DNA of 61,288 bases from an uncultured Paracoccaceae bacterium (lineage in GTDB: Bacteria; Pseudomonadota; Alphaproteobacteria; Rhodobacterales; Rhodobacteraceae): contig CALDUK010000057.1 in the NCBI GenBank assembly GCA_937924905.1, positions 1 through 61,288 of the forward strand, in the 5' to 3' direction. Both the position numbers and the translations under genes were made by a program. A model generated the notes under the pieces. It was not told where the DNA came from and did no database searches. It saw only the letters and a list, made by a program, of their open reading frames with translations. Shown piece after piece: positions 7,611 through 16,530 of the stretch; positions within the stretch are counted from its first letter, which is position 1, and the number at the start of each line of letters is the position of its first letter.

Positions 7611-9512
7611 ATGGAACTGAAAGACGGCACCGACAGTCAGCGCAGGCTCAATGTTTCGGCAGATATCGTTGATTTGCGCGACCGGTATTACGATCCGGCG
7701 CTGACGGCGTTGCGGCAAACCATTCGGCCTGCGCCGCATGAATTGAACATCGCCAATCAGGGAAGCAGCGGGGCGTGTACCGGGTTTGCCCTGGCAGCTG
7801 TTGTCGACCGGCAGATCAAGCGCATCCTTTTGGAAGCAGCGCGCACTGATCCGTCCGCACCCAGTGTTGACGACGCTTTTGAACCGGTCAGCGCCTGGAT
7901 GCTGTACGAGATGGCGCGCCTGCATGATGATCTGCCAAATGCCAAAGCGGCTGGCTCGACCGTGCGGGGCGCTTTGAAAGGGTTCTACCACAACGGTGTC
8001 TGTCCGTATGCGCTGGCCCAATTTGATGAAACTTCGACCGAGAGTTTCTTTTTGACCCGCGACCGGGCAGAGGCCGCACGAAACGTATCGCTGGGCGCGT
8101 ATTATCGGCTGAACCACGAGATCAACGATTATCACACGGCCATTTCCGAGGCGGGCGCTGTTCTGGTGTCTGCCAAGCTGCACCCCGGGTGGAAACGCCC
8201 CCGACGAGGCCGCATCAAGCTAAGCTCGCGGTTTGAAGGACGCCATGCGTTTGCGATTGTCGGCTATGATCGGGATGGGTTTCTGATCCAGAACTCATGG
8301 GGTGAAGACTGGAGCCATTTCGGGGACCTGAAGGGGGTTGCGCATTGGTCTTACGAAGACTGGTTCGAGAATGTCGAAGACGCCTGGGTGCTGCGGCTGG
8401 GAATTTCCAGCCCGCAGGCCTTTAAGGTCAAATTCGCGCGCAATCACAAAGACTTTCGCAAAGCGGGCAAAACATCCAGCGCGATACGCCCGCGCCGCCA
8501 TGATATTGCGGATCATTTTCTGCATTTTGATGACGGTGATCTTGTGCGTCACGGGCGCTATGCACAGCGGCCCGAAGATATCTCGGAGATCAAATTGCGC
8601 ATTCAGGCCTTTGCCGAGGCCAGTCAGGAAGGTTCGGCGCATCTGTTGTTTGTGGCCCATGGGGCGATGCAGAACCGGGACGGTATTGCGGCGCGCGCGC
8701 ATGCGTGGCGCGATACGTTTTTGCGGAACAATATCTATCCCATTCACCTGATGTGGGAAACCGGGCTGAACAACGATGTGGTCGACGTCATCCGGGATCT
8801 GTTGTTCAAAACGAAAAAGCAGATGAACGAAGGCGACGCATTGATTGATGCGCGGCTGGAAGATCTTGCGCGCCCGCTGGGACGCAAGTTGTGGCGTGAT
8901 TTGCAGGTTACCGCGCGTCTTGGGACATCGCCCGACACGGAAGCGGGGGGCGCGATCCTTGATATTATGCACATGGCCAATGGGCTGAAGGTGCATTTTC
9001 TGTCGCAAAGCGCGGGCGTTTTCCTGTTCAGCCGGGCTTTGCAGCTGGCGCGGAGGGCGGGGATACGCCTGGAAACAGCCAGTATGATGGCCCCAGCCTG
9101 CAGCACGCGGCACTATAATGTTGCGATCAAACCTTATCTGGAGACCTGCGTTGGCAGGCTGATTCAATACGGGCTGGTGACCAAGCGGGAAAAAGAAGAT
9201 CGGTTGGATGTTTATGGACGGTCGCTTTTGTATTTGGTGGCCGCGTCGCTTGAAAAGGGCGAACGGTCTGCGGACAGTGACCATCTTAAGCCGGTTGGGA
9301 TTTTAGGGCTTGAGGAGGATTTCAAGGATTGCGAGCCGCACGATTGCCATCAGGCGTTCTGGGCCGGTCGTGATCGCAGTGCGACAGATTCTAAAGAGCA
9401 TCGCGGGTTTGATCGGGACATGCAGACCATGAACCATCTTGTCGAGACGATCACAGGCACGCGTCCGCGCGGCAAGCTGGCATTCAGTTCAGAAGGATTG
9501 GGTGGGTACTAA
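7611..9512 (+). CDS. Papain-like (C1) cysteine protease with C-terminal alpha/beta-hydrolase-like domain
   Basis: In this 633-residue protein, residues about 40-260 form a papain-like domain: QGSSGACTGFA with nucleophile Cys56, GRHAFAIVGY with His212, and QNSWGEDW with Asn228. There is no signal peptide or evident propeptide. The second half (about 330-560) looks like an alpha/beta hydrolase: strand LLFVAHGAM, later VHFLSQSAGVFL with a nucleophile-elbow-like Ser467 (SQSAG instead of GxSxG). The acid and base of that second triad cannot be assigned with confidence. It follows the peroxidase gene by 72 bp on the same strand and ends a three-gene set in which two of the three products combine a protease with an esterase-type domain. 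Physiological function is unknown. Confidence 0.8.
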   Translation: MELKDGTDSQRRLNVSADIVDLRDRYYDPALTALRQTIRPAPHELNIANQGSSGACTGFALAAVVDRQIKRILLEAARTDPSAPSVDDAFEPVSAWMLYEMARLHDDLPNAKAAGSTVRGALKGFYHNGVCPYALAQFDETSTESFFLTRDRAEAARNVSLGAYYRLNHEINDYHTAISEAGAVLVSAKLHPGWKRPRRGRIKLSSRFEGRHAFAIVGYDRDGFLIQNSWGEDWSHFGDLKGVAHWSYEDWFENVEDAWVLRLGISSPQAFKVKFARNHKDFRKAGKTSSAIRPRRHDIADHFLHFDDGDLVRHGRYAQRPEDISEIKLRIQAFAEASQEGSAHLLFVAHGAMQNRDGIAARAHAWRDTFLRNNIYPIHLMWETGLNNDVVDVIRDLLFKTKKQMNEGDALIDARLEDLARPLGRKLWRDLQVTARLGTSPDTEAGGAILDIMHMANGLKVHFLSQSAGVFLFSRALQLARRAGIRLETASMMAPACSTRHYNVAIKPYLETCVGRLIQYGLVTKREKEDRLDVYGRSLLYLVAASLEKGERSADSDHLKPVGILGLEEDFKDCEPHDCHQAFWAGRDRSATDSKEHRGFDRDMQTMNHLVETITGTRPRGKLAFSSEGLGGY

Positions 9513-9848
9513 GCGGCGTTTTGACAGTCAGGTGCTTTTGCCGATGCGCGTTTCGCCCAAATCGGCCGTGTTTGACGCTGTCAGATGAATGATCATCGTT
9601 GTCTGTTTGATATGAATAAACAACGTTTTTGCCCCCGCACAAATTTTGCGCGCCTCTGGTGCCCGTTGCGGCTGAGGAAAAGCGATTACATTGTCCGACA
9701 TGACCAAACTCCCGTGTCCCTAGGTTCAGGGAACCCCAACATTGTGTCCGAGTATGGGCATAAAACAGGTATCTTTTCGGTTAATGTACCCGACAAAAGA
9801 ACAGAAGTTTGTGAGCTTTTGTGAGTGGCGCAGGCTCGCACCCGCCAA
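9513..9848. other. Intergenic region between convergent genes, no gene seen
   Basis: This stretch separates the end of the papain-hydrolase gene from the convergent AEC transporter gene. It is less GC-rich than its surroundings. Short open frames such as 9585-9824 have no recognisable domain and no good ribosome-binding site. Apart from a weak hairpin with a T-run at 9597-9630, nothing is identifiable. Confidence 0.5.
9597..9630 (+). terminator. Possible rho-independent terminator after the three-gene hydrolase/peroxidase set
   Basis: CGTTGT (9597-9602) can pair with ACAACG (9620-9625), and five T residues follow. The stem is short and the loop long, with possible extra GTTT/AAAC pairing inside. 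The position, 85 bases past the stop, is right for a terminator, but the stem is weak. Confidence 0.3.
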
Positions 9849-10778
9849 TCACGGCAAGATCAGCAGCCAGACCCAGACCGTCAGGACCGACAGAACGGTG
9901 GACAAAAGCACCGCCGAGGCGGCCACGCGGCGTCCTGCGCCGTACATATTGGCGAAGATATAGGTGTTGATCCCGGGCGCCATTGCGGCGGTCAAAACGA
10001 CCGAGCGCATCGCGTCGCGATCCAGCCCGACAAGTTGCGAAAGCCCATAAGAAAAAGCTGGATGAACGATCAGCGAAAAGGCCGAGACCATGACGATGAC
10101 CTTCATATCGCCCTCGGGCTTATAGCGCACCAACATGCCGCCCAGCCCGAAAAGCGCGGCCGGTAACGCCGCACTTGCGATCAGATCGACCGCGCTTGTC
10201 ATCACGGTTGGCAGGGGCAGGCTGGTTAAGTTCACAGTCAGCCCCAGACCGATGCCGACGATCAACGCGTTATGAAACATTGATGACAGAACCGAGCGGG
10301 CCTTTTGAAGGGGTCCCTGACCCTGACCGCGCACGACCTCCATCGCGGTAACACCGATGAGATACAGCACAGGCGCATGCAGGGCGATGATAGCGAAATT
10401 GCCGGTCAGCGCGTCCGGGCCAAAAGCGCGTTCAGTGATTGGCAGACCCAACAGGACCGAGTTTGAAAAAAGGCAGCAAAACCCGATGGCGATGCAATCT
10501 TCGACCGGGCGCTTAAACACGGCCCGGGCGGCAATTGCGCCCAGGATGAAGCATAGTATTGCGCCGGTGTAGAAGCTGAACAGAAGATCAATGCGGAACC
10601 CCGCCGACAGGTCCAGCCTGGAGATGGCGTTGAACAAAAGGCACGGGATGGCGACGCTTTGCGAAAACCGGGTCAGCCCGTCGACGCCGCTGTCGCTGAA
10701 GTAGCCCTTGTACACCGCCAGATATCCCGCCGCGATCACCAGAAAGACCGGCAGGATGACGTCGAGAAGCGCTTGCAC
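9849..10778 (-). CDS. AEC (auxin efflux carrier) family transporter
   Basis: This 309-residue membrane protein has about ten hydrophobic segments across its whole length, the usual size and layout of bacterial AEC permeases (MdcF/YfdV-like), which carry small carboxylates or other anions. The start is a GTG. It begins 6 bases after the stop of the MBL hydrolase gene on the same strand, so it is probably the last gene of the long minus-strand run that begins with the SPOR lipoprotein. The substrate cannot be deduced. Confidence 0.85.
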   Translation of the reverse strand: MQALLDVILPVFLVIAAGYLAVYKGYFSDSGVDGLTRFSQSVAIPCLLFNAISRLDLSAGFRIDLLFSFYTGAILCFILGAIAARAVFKRPVEDCIAIGFCCLFSNSVLLGLPITERAFGPDALTGNFAIIALHAPVLYLIGVTAMEVVRGQGQGPLQKARSVLSSMFHNALIVGIGLGLTVNLTSLPLPTVMTSAVDLIASAALPAALFGLGGMLVRYKPEGDMKVIVMVSAFSLIVHPAFSYGLSQLVGLDRDAMRSVVLTAAMAPGINTYIFANMYGAGRRVAASAVLLSTVLSVLTVWVWLLILP

Positions 10779-10784
10779 CGGGTT

Positions 10785-11582
10785 TTAGTCCTGCAACGTC
10801 AGGCGCATGCCGTCGAAGGCTGGCTGGATATGATCCGGGGTCTCGGCGGCAAGCGTGGCGTAATCCAGATCTATGTGCATATTCGTCAGAACGGCCCGTT
10901 TGGGCGCGGCGCGTTTGATCCAGTCAAGAGACATATCAAGATGTGCATGTGTTGGGTGCGGTGTACGGCGCAGCGCATCAACCACCCAGATGTCCAAACC
11001 ATCGAGAACCGACCAGGCGTCGTCATAGAGCTTGGCCACGTCGGGTGTGTAGGCCAGGCCGCCGATGCGAAAGCCAAGGGCATCAATCGTGCCGTGGCCA
11101 ACCCTGAACGGTTGGAACGTGATCGCGCCGCCTGCGCCGGTGATCGTTACATCACCATCAATCGTGTGCATGTCCAGAATGGGCGGATAGGGCGAGCCTT
11201 CGGGTTGCGTAAAGGCATAGCCGAAGCCCGCGTAAAGCCGTTCCTGCGTGGGGCCATCCGCCCAGACATCCAGCCGTTCGCGTTTGTTGAAGACGATCAT
11301 CCGCAGGTCATCAATGCCGTGGACATGATCGGCGTGCCCATGGGTAAAGACCACTGCGTCCAGCTCGCCGACGCCTGCGTCCAACAGTTGTTGGCGCATA
11401 TCGGGGCTGGTGTCGATCAACACGCGGGTGGTGTTGCCCCCGTCGACGCGTTCGACCAGCATCGAACAGCGGCGGCGGCGGTTTTTGGGATTGTCAGGGT
11501 CGCAGTCGCCCCAATGCCCGCCAAGCCGTGGTACGCCGCCCGATGATCCGCAGCCAAGGATGGTGAAGATCAGCTTTGCCAT
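10785..11582 (-). CDS. MBL-fold metallo-hydrolase (PhnP-like)
   Basis: This 265-residue protein has the metallo-beta-lactamase signature THGHADHVHGIDDL (metal ligands His, His, Asp, His) and an N-terminal GCGSSGGVPRLGG typical of PhnP/RNase Z-like single-domain hydrolases. Such proteins act as phosphodiesterases on cyclic or nucleic acid substrates; the exact substrate here is unknown. Its ATG lies inside the last codons of tatD (13-bp overlap), so translation is coupled. TatD followed by this MBL protein is a recurrent alphaproteobacterial pair. Confidence 0.88.
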   Translation of the reverse strand: MAKLIFTILGCGSSGGVPRLGGHWGDCDPDNPKNRRRRCSMLVERVDGGNTTRVLIDTSPDMRQQLLDAGVGELDAVVFTHGHADHVHGIDDLRMIVFNKRERLDVWADGPTQERLYAGFGYAFTQPEGSPYPPILDMHTIDGDVTITGAGGAITFQPFRVGHGTIDALGFRIGGLAYTPDVAKLYDDAWSVLDGLDIWVVDALRRTPHPTHAHLDMSLDWIKRAAPKRAVLTNMHIDLDYATLAAETPDHIQPAFDGMRLTLQD

Positions 11583-12367
11583 GCGGAAACCTTGGCGAAA
11601 AGCCGGTCGAAATTGGCTTCGATCCGGGCCGCGAAAGTGGGGTAGTCTAGGTCAAAAACCTCGGCGCCAACAAGCGCCGTATCGGCCACGAAGGCTGGTT
11701 CATTGCGCTTGCCGCGATTTGGCGGCGGGGCCAGATAGGGGGCGTCGGTTTCGACCAGTATACGATCCAGGGGGGCGGCTTTGAAAATGTCGCGCAAGCT
11801 TTGGCTTTTGGGGAAAGCGGCGATCCCCGACATCGAGAGATAAAAGCCCAGATCAAGCGCGGCCTCGGCAAGGGCAGGGCCTGAGGAAAAGCAATGCATC
11901 ACACAGGTATAGGGGGCTGCGTTGTATTCGTCGGTCAGGATGCGGGCCATATCATCGTCGGCGTCACGGGCGTGGATGATCAGCGGAAGTCTGGTTTGCC
12001 GCGCCGCTTCGATATGCAATCGCAGGCTGTCTTGCTGCGCGGCTGCGGTTTCAGCGGTGTAATGGTAATCCAATCCGGTCTCGCCGATCCCCACGAATTT
12101 GGGGTGTGCGGCAAGGCGCGTCAGATCGTCCAGCGTCACATCCGCCGTTTTGCCGACCGACATGGGATGGGTTCCGGCGGCATAGAAAACGGGGTCATAC
12201 GCCTCGGCAATCGCGCGGACGGCGGGTTCGTTTTCCAGCTGCGTGCAGATCGTGACCATCCGGTGGACGCCGCGCTCGGCCGCGCGGGCGATCAAAGCGT
12301 CACGTTCGCCGTCGAATTGCGGGAAATCGAGGTGGCAGTGGCTGTCTGTTATGCGGGCCGGCTCCAT
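11570..12367 (-). CDS. tatD: TatD family metal-dependent hydrolase (nuclease)
   Basis: This 265-residue TIM-barrel metalloenzyme has the metal site ITDSHCHLDF at the N-terminus, the motif GETGLDYHY and the late VETDAPYLAPP motif. The family has 3'-5' exonuclease activity and is linked to DNA repair and quality control. An ATG at 12367 is chosen because it puts the first metal motif at the family's usual distance from the start. A TTG at 12403 overlapping the holB stop (TTGA) would add 12 residues and would favour coupling, so it cannot be excluded. Confidence 0.9.
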   Translation of the reverse strand: MEPARITDSHCHLDFPQFDGERDALIARAAERGVHRMVTICTQLENEPAVRAIAEAYDPVFYAAGTHPMSVGKTADVTLDDLTRLAAHPKFVGIGETGLDYHYTAETAAAQQDSLRLHIEAARQTRLPLIIHARDADDDMARILTDEYNAAPYTCVMHCFSSGPALAEAALDLGFYLSMSGIAAFPKSQSLRDIFKAAPLDRILVETDAPYLAPPPNRGKRNEPAFVADTALVGAEVFDLDYPTFAARIEANFDRLFAKVSAWQS

Positions 12368-12399
12368 GGCCCCGGGTATCCGCAGTTTGCCGGGCAGGG

Positions 12400-13509
12400 T
12401 CAACCGCCGCGTGCCGTTTCGTTGATCTGCAAAAGCGCATCGGTGATCAGGGATGCTGCGTCAACATTGACGGCAAGGCCGTGGCGCAGGCGGGCTGACA
12501 GCTTTTCCTGTAAATCGGCCCAATGGCGGGGCGCTGTGGCTGACAGTTTGGCAAGCACATCGGTTTCCTGTGGCGCGGCCCCTTGCGATGGAGGGTGGCC
12601 CGCACCGCTGCGCGCAAGTCGGACAAGCGCAAGGTCCATAAGGCGCAGCGTCAGGTGCAAACGGTCTTCGGCCCCGCGCTGCGCTGATTGTTCTGCAAAG
12701 GCAAGAACAGCCTGACGGTCCATATCGGGTGCGCTGGACAGGATATGCATCAGGCCAGCATAGATGCTTGGCCCGTCCTGCTCGATCATGCGAATGGCCT
12801 CGCCCGCCGATCCGGCCGCCAGTTCTGCCAAGGCCGCACCATCCGGCACGTCGACCCCGGCCTGGTTCAGCGCCTGGGCCAGTGGTTCGGGGCCCAAAGG
12901 GCTTAGCCGCAACATCCGGCAGCGCGAGCGGATGGTTGGCAACAGGCGCGCGGGCTGGTGGCTGACCAGCAAAAGCGTGGCGTTAGCAGGCGGTTCTTCC
13001 AACACTTTCAAAAGCGCGTTTGCGGCGGATGGGTTCATGTCATCGGCGCTGTCGACAATCACGACACGGTTGCCGCCATCGGGGGCGCTTAGGCCGAAAA
13101 AGGCGTTTAGTTTGCGCACTTCGTCCACCGTGATCTGCGCTTTCAGCTTTTTGCGATCGGCGTCCCAGGTGCGCCGGATCAAAAGCGTGCCCGGGTCGGA
13201 CAGCGCGGTCATACGGCGCGCAATCGGGTGGTCAGGTTCCGTGTCCAGCGTGGTGGGCGCGGGCGCGTCGCCAAAGAGCCCCGGATCATCGCCTGACTGG
13301 CTGCGCAGAAACCGTGCGATGCGCCAGGCAAGTGTCGCTTTGCCGATGCCGCGTGGGCCGCTGAGCAACCAGGCGTGATGCTGGCGGCCTTCGGTCCAGG
13401 CCGCGAGAAATGCGTTTTCGGCGTCTTGTTGGCCGAACAGGTCAGGCGTCTCGCGGGGATGTGACGCGCCTTCAATCCGGTCGGCTTCTGGTAGGTCGTC
13501 GTCGCTCAT
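12400..13509 (-). CDS. holB: DNA polymerase III subunit delta'
   Basis: This 369-residue AAA+ clamp-loader subunit has the N-terminal PDLFGQQ lead, HHAWLLSGPRGIGKATL as a Walker A-type loop, the sensor-like VVIVDSADDMN, then LLKVLEEPP and SHQPARLLPTIRSRC, a highly conserved block of delta'. It helps load the sliding clamp at the replication fork. It overlaps tmk upstream by four bases (ATGA). The tmk-holB pairing is widely conserved in bacteria. Confidence 0.95.
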   Translation of the reverse strand: MSDDDLPEADRIEGASHPRETPDLFGQQDAENAFLAAWTEGRQHHAWLLSGPRGIGKATLAWRIARFLRSQSGDDPGLFGDAPAPTTLDTEPDHPIARRMTALSDPGTLLIRRTWDADRKKLKAQITVDEVRKLNAFFGLSAPDGGNRVVIVDSADDMNPSAANALLKVLEEPPANATLLLVSHQPARLLPTIRSRCRMLRLSPLGPEPLAQALNQAGVDVPDGAALAELAAGSAGEAIRMIEQDGPSIYAGLMHILSSAPDMDRQAVLAFAEQSAQRGAEDRLHLTLRLMDLALVRLARSGAGHPPSQGAAPQETDVLAKLSATAPRHWADLQEKLSARLRHGLAVNVDAASLITDALLQINETARGG

Positions 13510-14126
13510 GCCTGTGCCCGGACTATATCGGCCACGCTGCGGGCGACATCATCGGGTGCACGGGCGCCGTCGATCAGGTGACAGCGGTCGGGTTGCGCCG
13601 CGACAAGGTCTTTAAAGCCCGCGCGCAGCTTTTCCTGAAAGCTTTCGCCCATGTCTTCGAACCGGTCTTCGCCGCTTTTGCGTGCCAGCCCCCGGCGCAA
13701 GGCCGCGCCCGGGTCCATATCAATTACAAAGGTCAGGTCGGGTTCGCGCGCGATCACAGCATCATGGAGCGTGTCAACAAGCGTGCGCAATGCCCCGCGA
13801 GCCGCGCCTTGATAGACGCGGGTCGAATCCGCGAAACGGTCGCTGATCACCGTCTTGCCACTGGCCAACGCGGGCAGGATGGTCTTTTCAAGGTGATCCC
13901 GACGCGCGGCGGTAAACAGCAGGATTTCTGTCTCGGGCGACCAGCGTTCGGGCGCGCCTTCGACCAGCAAACGCCGGATTTCTTCGGCCCCCGGCGACCC
14001 ACCCGGTTCGCGCGTCAGCAGCACATCCACGCCTTGCGTGTCCAGTGAAGCGGCCAGCAGTCGGGCTTGTGTGGATTTGCCTGACCCATCGATCCCTTCG
14101 AATGTGATGAAACGGCCCGGGCTCAT
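13506..14126 (-). CDS. tmk: Thymidylate kinase
   Basis: This 206-residue dTMP kinase has the P-loop FEGIDGSGKSTQ at the N-terminus, REPGGSPGAEEIR for nucleotide binding and the DRFADSTRVYQG motif. It phosphorylates dTMP to dTDP in the cytoplasm. Length matches the family. Both ends overlap their neighbours by four bases, upstream with the carboxypeptidase gene and downstream with holB, showing tight operon packing. Confidence 0.96.
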   Translation of the reverse strand: MSPGRFITFEGIDGSGKSTQARLLAASLDTQGVDVLLTREPGGSPGAEEIRRLLVEGAPERWSPETEILLFTAARRDHLEKTILPALASGKTVISDRFADSTRVYQGAARGALRTLVDTLHDAVIAREPDLTFVIDMDPGAALRRGLARKSGEDRFEDMGESFQEKLRAGFKDLVAAQPDRCHLIDGARAPDDVARSVADIVRAQA

Positions 14127-15304
14127 TCCAACAGGCTTTGCACCTGTCCCATCGCCTTGTCAAACAAGACAAATGCACTGGCGCGAACCCGCGGCAGAAA
14201 GCCCCCGCGCAGGACATCGCGGTCTGCCACAAGGGGCACGCGTTTGTCCGGCATATCGGGTGCGGTCACGACAAGTTCTGCGACCGTGTCACCGGCCATG
14301 ATCGGGGCCTCAAGTGGTGTGCGATATTCGACGCGGCTCGCCACCGAATCCTGTCCAATGGCCGGAACCAACAGCTCGATATCTTCGGCCACCGTCACAT
14401 TGATCTGCTGGTGATCGCCCAGCCAGACGGGGATTTCGCCCAATATATCGCCCTTGGAGGCCATCTTCTTTTCGATGAACTGGCGAAAGCCCCAATTGAT
14501 CATCGCTTCGGCTTCCTGACGCCGCTCGGCCTGGCTTTGCAGGCCCGAGAATACAAAGATCACCCGGCGGTCCCCCTGCAGGGCCGATCCCACAAGGCCA
14601 AAGCCCGCTTCCTCGGTGTGGCCGGTCTTCAGGCCATCTGCGCCCAATCCAAGCCCCAAAACCGGGTTGCGGTTGAACCGGTTCGAGGGGGAACGACCAT
14701 CAAAGTCGAATTCCTCAAGCGCGAAATAACCGTAGTATTCCGGAAAGCCGGTGATGATCAAATTGGCCAGCCGCCCCAGGTCACGGGCGCTCATCCGGTG
14801 GTTTGGATCAGGCCAGCCGCTGGCGTTGGCGAATGTGCTATTGGTCAGGCCAATTTCGACACCGCGCGCGTTCATCTGGCGGGCAAAGGCATCTTCGGTG
14901 CCGGCCAGCCCTTCGGCGACGACAATACATGCGTCATTGCCCGATTGTACGATGATGCCCTTGATCAGTTCTTCGACGCTGGGGCGGTCGGTTTCATCCA
15001 GAAACATGGTCGAGCCGCCCATCTGGCGGGCTTTTGTGGACACGCTGAACGTGGTTTCAAGCGTTACACGGCCATCCCGCAGCGCTTCGAACAACATGTA
15101 CAACGTCATCAGTTTCGACATCGACGCGGGCGGTTTTGGAATGTCGGCTTCTTTTTCGAACAAGACGGTGTCGGTTTCGACGTCATAGAGCCAGGCCGAA
15201 GTGGCCTGGGTTTCAAACGCCGCGCGCGCGGGTTCCGGCGCGACGCTGACACCGCAGGCCGAGACCACAATAGTCAGGCAGATTGCAAAGGCAGACCGCA
15301 GCAT
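14123..15304 (-). CDS. D-alanyl-D-alanine carboxypeptidase (PBP5/6 type, S11)
   Basis: This 393-residue exported enzyme trims the terminal D-Ala from peptidoglycan stem peptides. It has an N-terminal signal segment of about 28 residues; the SAC at residues 15-17 could also be read as a lipobox. The penicillin-binding motifs are SMSK (Ser61-Lys64), SGN (121-123) and KTG (226-228), all intact and properly spaced. The C-terminal region (about 285-393) matches the PBP5_C beta domain and an amphipathic tail. It lies 17 bp after the SPOR lipoprotein gene and overlaps tmk by four bases. Confidence 0.93.
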   Translation of the reverse strand: MLRSAFAICLTIVVSACGVSVAPEPARAAFETQATSAWLYDVETDTVLFEKEADIPKPPASMSKLMTLYMLFEALRDGRVTLETTFSVSTKARQMGGSTMFLDETDRPSVEELIKGIIVQSGNDACIVVAEGLAGTEDAFARQMNARGVEIGLTNSTFANASGWPDPNHRMSARDLGRLANLIITGFPEYYGYFALEEFDFDGRSPSNRFNRNPVLGLGLGADGLKTGHTEEAGFGLVGSALQGDRRVIFVFSGLQSQAERRQEAEAMINWGFRQFIEKKMASKGDILGEIPVWLGDHQQINVTVAEDIELLVPAIGQDSVASRVEYRTPLEAPIMAGDTVAELVVTAPDMPDKRVPLVADRDVLRGGFLPRVRASAFVLFDKAMGQVQSLLE

Positions 15305-15321
15305 GATGCTGTCCTTTCCTG

Positions 15322-16374
15322 TTAACGATCTGTCAGAAATGCGTCGCCGTATCCAAGGCGGCGCACCTGACCAAGAATGGCGGCCTGATCGTCCGCCGTC
15401 GTGACTGGGCCGACGACGACGCGCCAGAAGGGCGCACCATTCTGTTCGCCTTGCAGCACAGTCGGCACAATGCCGGCTTCGCGCAGCGTCGCATTGGCAT
15501 CGGCCGCATTGCCTTCGACGGAAAACAGGCCGACCTGAATGAATGGATTGCGCAGACCCGAAGGCACCGGATCGTCTTCGATCGAAGCCAGTTCCGGGCG
15601 TGGTTCGGGCTTGTCCGTGGCTTCCGCACGCGCAATCGCGGCGGCTGCCCCCGTGGTGACGGGGTCAAGCGTTTGCGTTTCAACATCGGGCGCTGCAGCG
15701 CTGGCGGCGGTTTCACCGTCAAGCGTGGCGTCAAGCGAGCCCGTCGGGTCTGCCGCTTCGGCCGGTTTGCGGCCGAACAGGCGCTGAAAGAAATTGCCGC
15801 GCGGCTTGGTGTCCGTTGCCGCTGCGGCCCCGGCGGCAACGCCACCAGCGACAGCAGCCGTCGCGTCGGCCGTTTCCCCTTCGATGCTTTCTTCGCCGAT
15901 ATCTTCGTCAGAAATCACCGGCGGTTCTTCTTCGACGACAATCTCTTCGCGGCGGACGGCAACCACGCGAACTTCGGTCGGTTGCCCGGCCAGAATGCCC
16001 AGTGCTGCGGCCAGGTCAGACGACAACTGCAACCGCGGCCCCGGCGTGTCACGTTCGCGTCGGAAGAGGGCGCCCGCGATGCTTTGCCCGTTTGCAACAT
16101 TGGTGATGCGCGCGCGTTCGGGATCGGTCACATCGGGATGCGCAATCCAGACCCCGCCCAATGACGGACGTCCATCCCAAAGCGCGTCTTCGGTGGCGTT
16201 AAAGATATCGGGGCGTTCGATGTCCTGACTGCCCGGCACGGTTGCGGCGCGCGGCGCAGCCGGATCGGCATCGACCTCATCCTGCCCGCCACCCAGCGTG
16301 AAGCCTTCTTCACAGGCGGCAAGCCCGAACAGGGCAAGTGAAATTGCGATCCCTCGAACTGCAACGCGTGTCAT
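15322..16374 (-). CDS. SPOR-domain lipoprotein with degenerate RlpA-like barrel
   Basis: This 350-residue protein has a lipobox LFGLAAC ending at Cys21, so it should be a lipid-anchored envelope protein. Residues about 70-150 (ITNVANGQSIAGALF, then LQLSSDLAAALG) resemble the double-psi beta barrel of RlpA, but the catalytic Asp/His pattern of RlpA (NDRGP) is replaced by RRERD, so lytic activity is doubtful. A long acidic, Ala-rich linker follows. The C-terminal SPOR domain (about 275-350; FIQVGLFSVEGNAADA) should bind denuded glycan at the division septum. It starts the run with the D,D-carboxypeptidase, the usual place of rlpA in alphaproteobacteria. Confidence 0.85.
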   Translation of the reverse strand: MTRVAVRGIAISLALFGLAACEEGFTLGGGQDEVDADPAAPRAATVPGSQDIERPDIFNATEDALWDGRPSLGGVWIAHPDVTDPERARITNVANGQSIAGALFRRERDTPGPRLQLSSDLAAALGILAGQPTEVRVVAVRREEIVVEEEPPVISDEDIGEESIEGETADATAAVAGGVAAGAAAATDTKPRGNFFQRLFGRKPAEAADPTGSLDATLDGETAASAAAPDVETQTLDPVTTGAAAAIARAEATDKPEPRPELASIEDDPVPSGLRNPFIQVGLFSVEGNAADANATLREAGIVPTVLQGEQNGAPFWRVVVGPVTTADDQAAILGQVRRLGYGDAFLTDR

Positions 16375-16530
16375 CTACTGCTCCTTCGGCCCGAACAAAG
16401 CCGCATTTTTGTTATTGCCCGCAGTGTACCGGGAACCGGGCGTCAAGAAAAGCCATGACACGCGCTGTGGCAAAGCCGCGCCGAACTGGTGCTTTTAGAA
16501 TCGCGCAACACCCGCTAGGACAGCATCGTC

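Noticed and set aside
9585-9824. Possible 79-residue gene after the hydrolase/peroxidase set
   Set aside because: No ribosome-binding site, no domain, odd composition, and an overlapping alternative frame is equally open.
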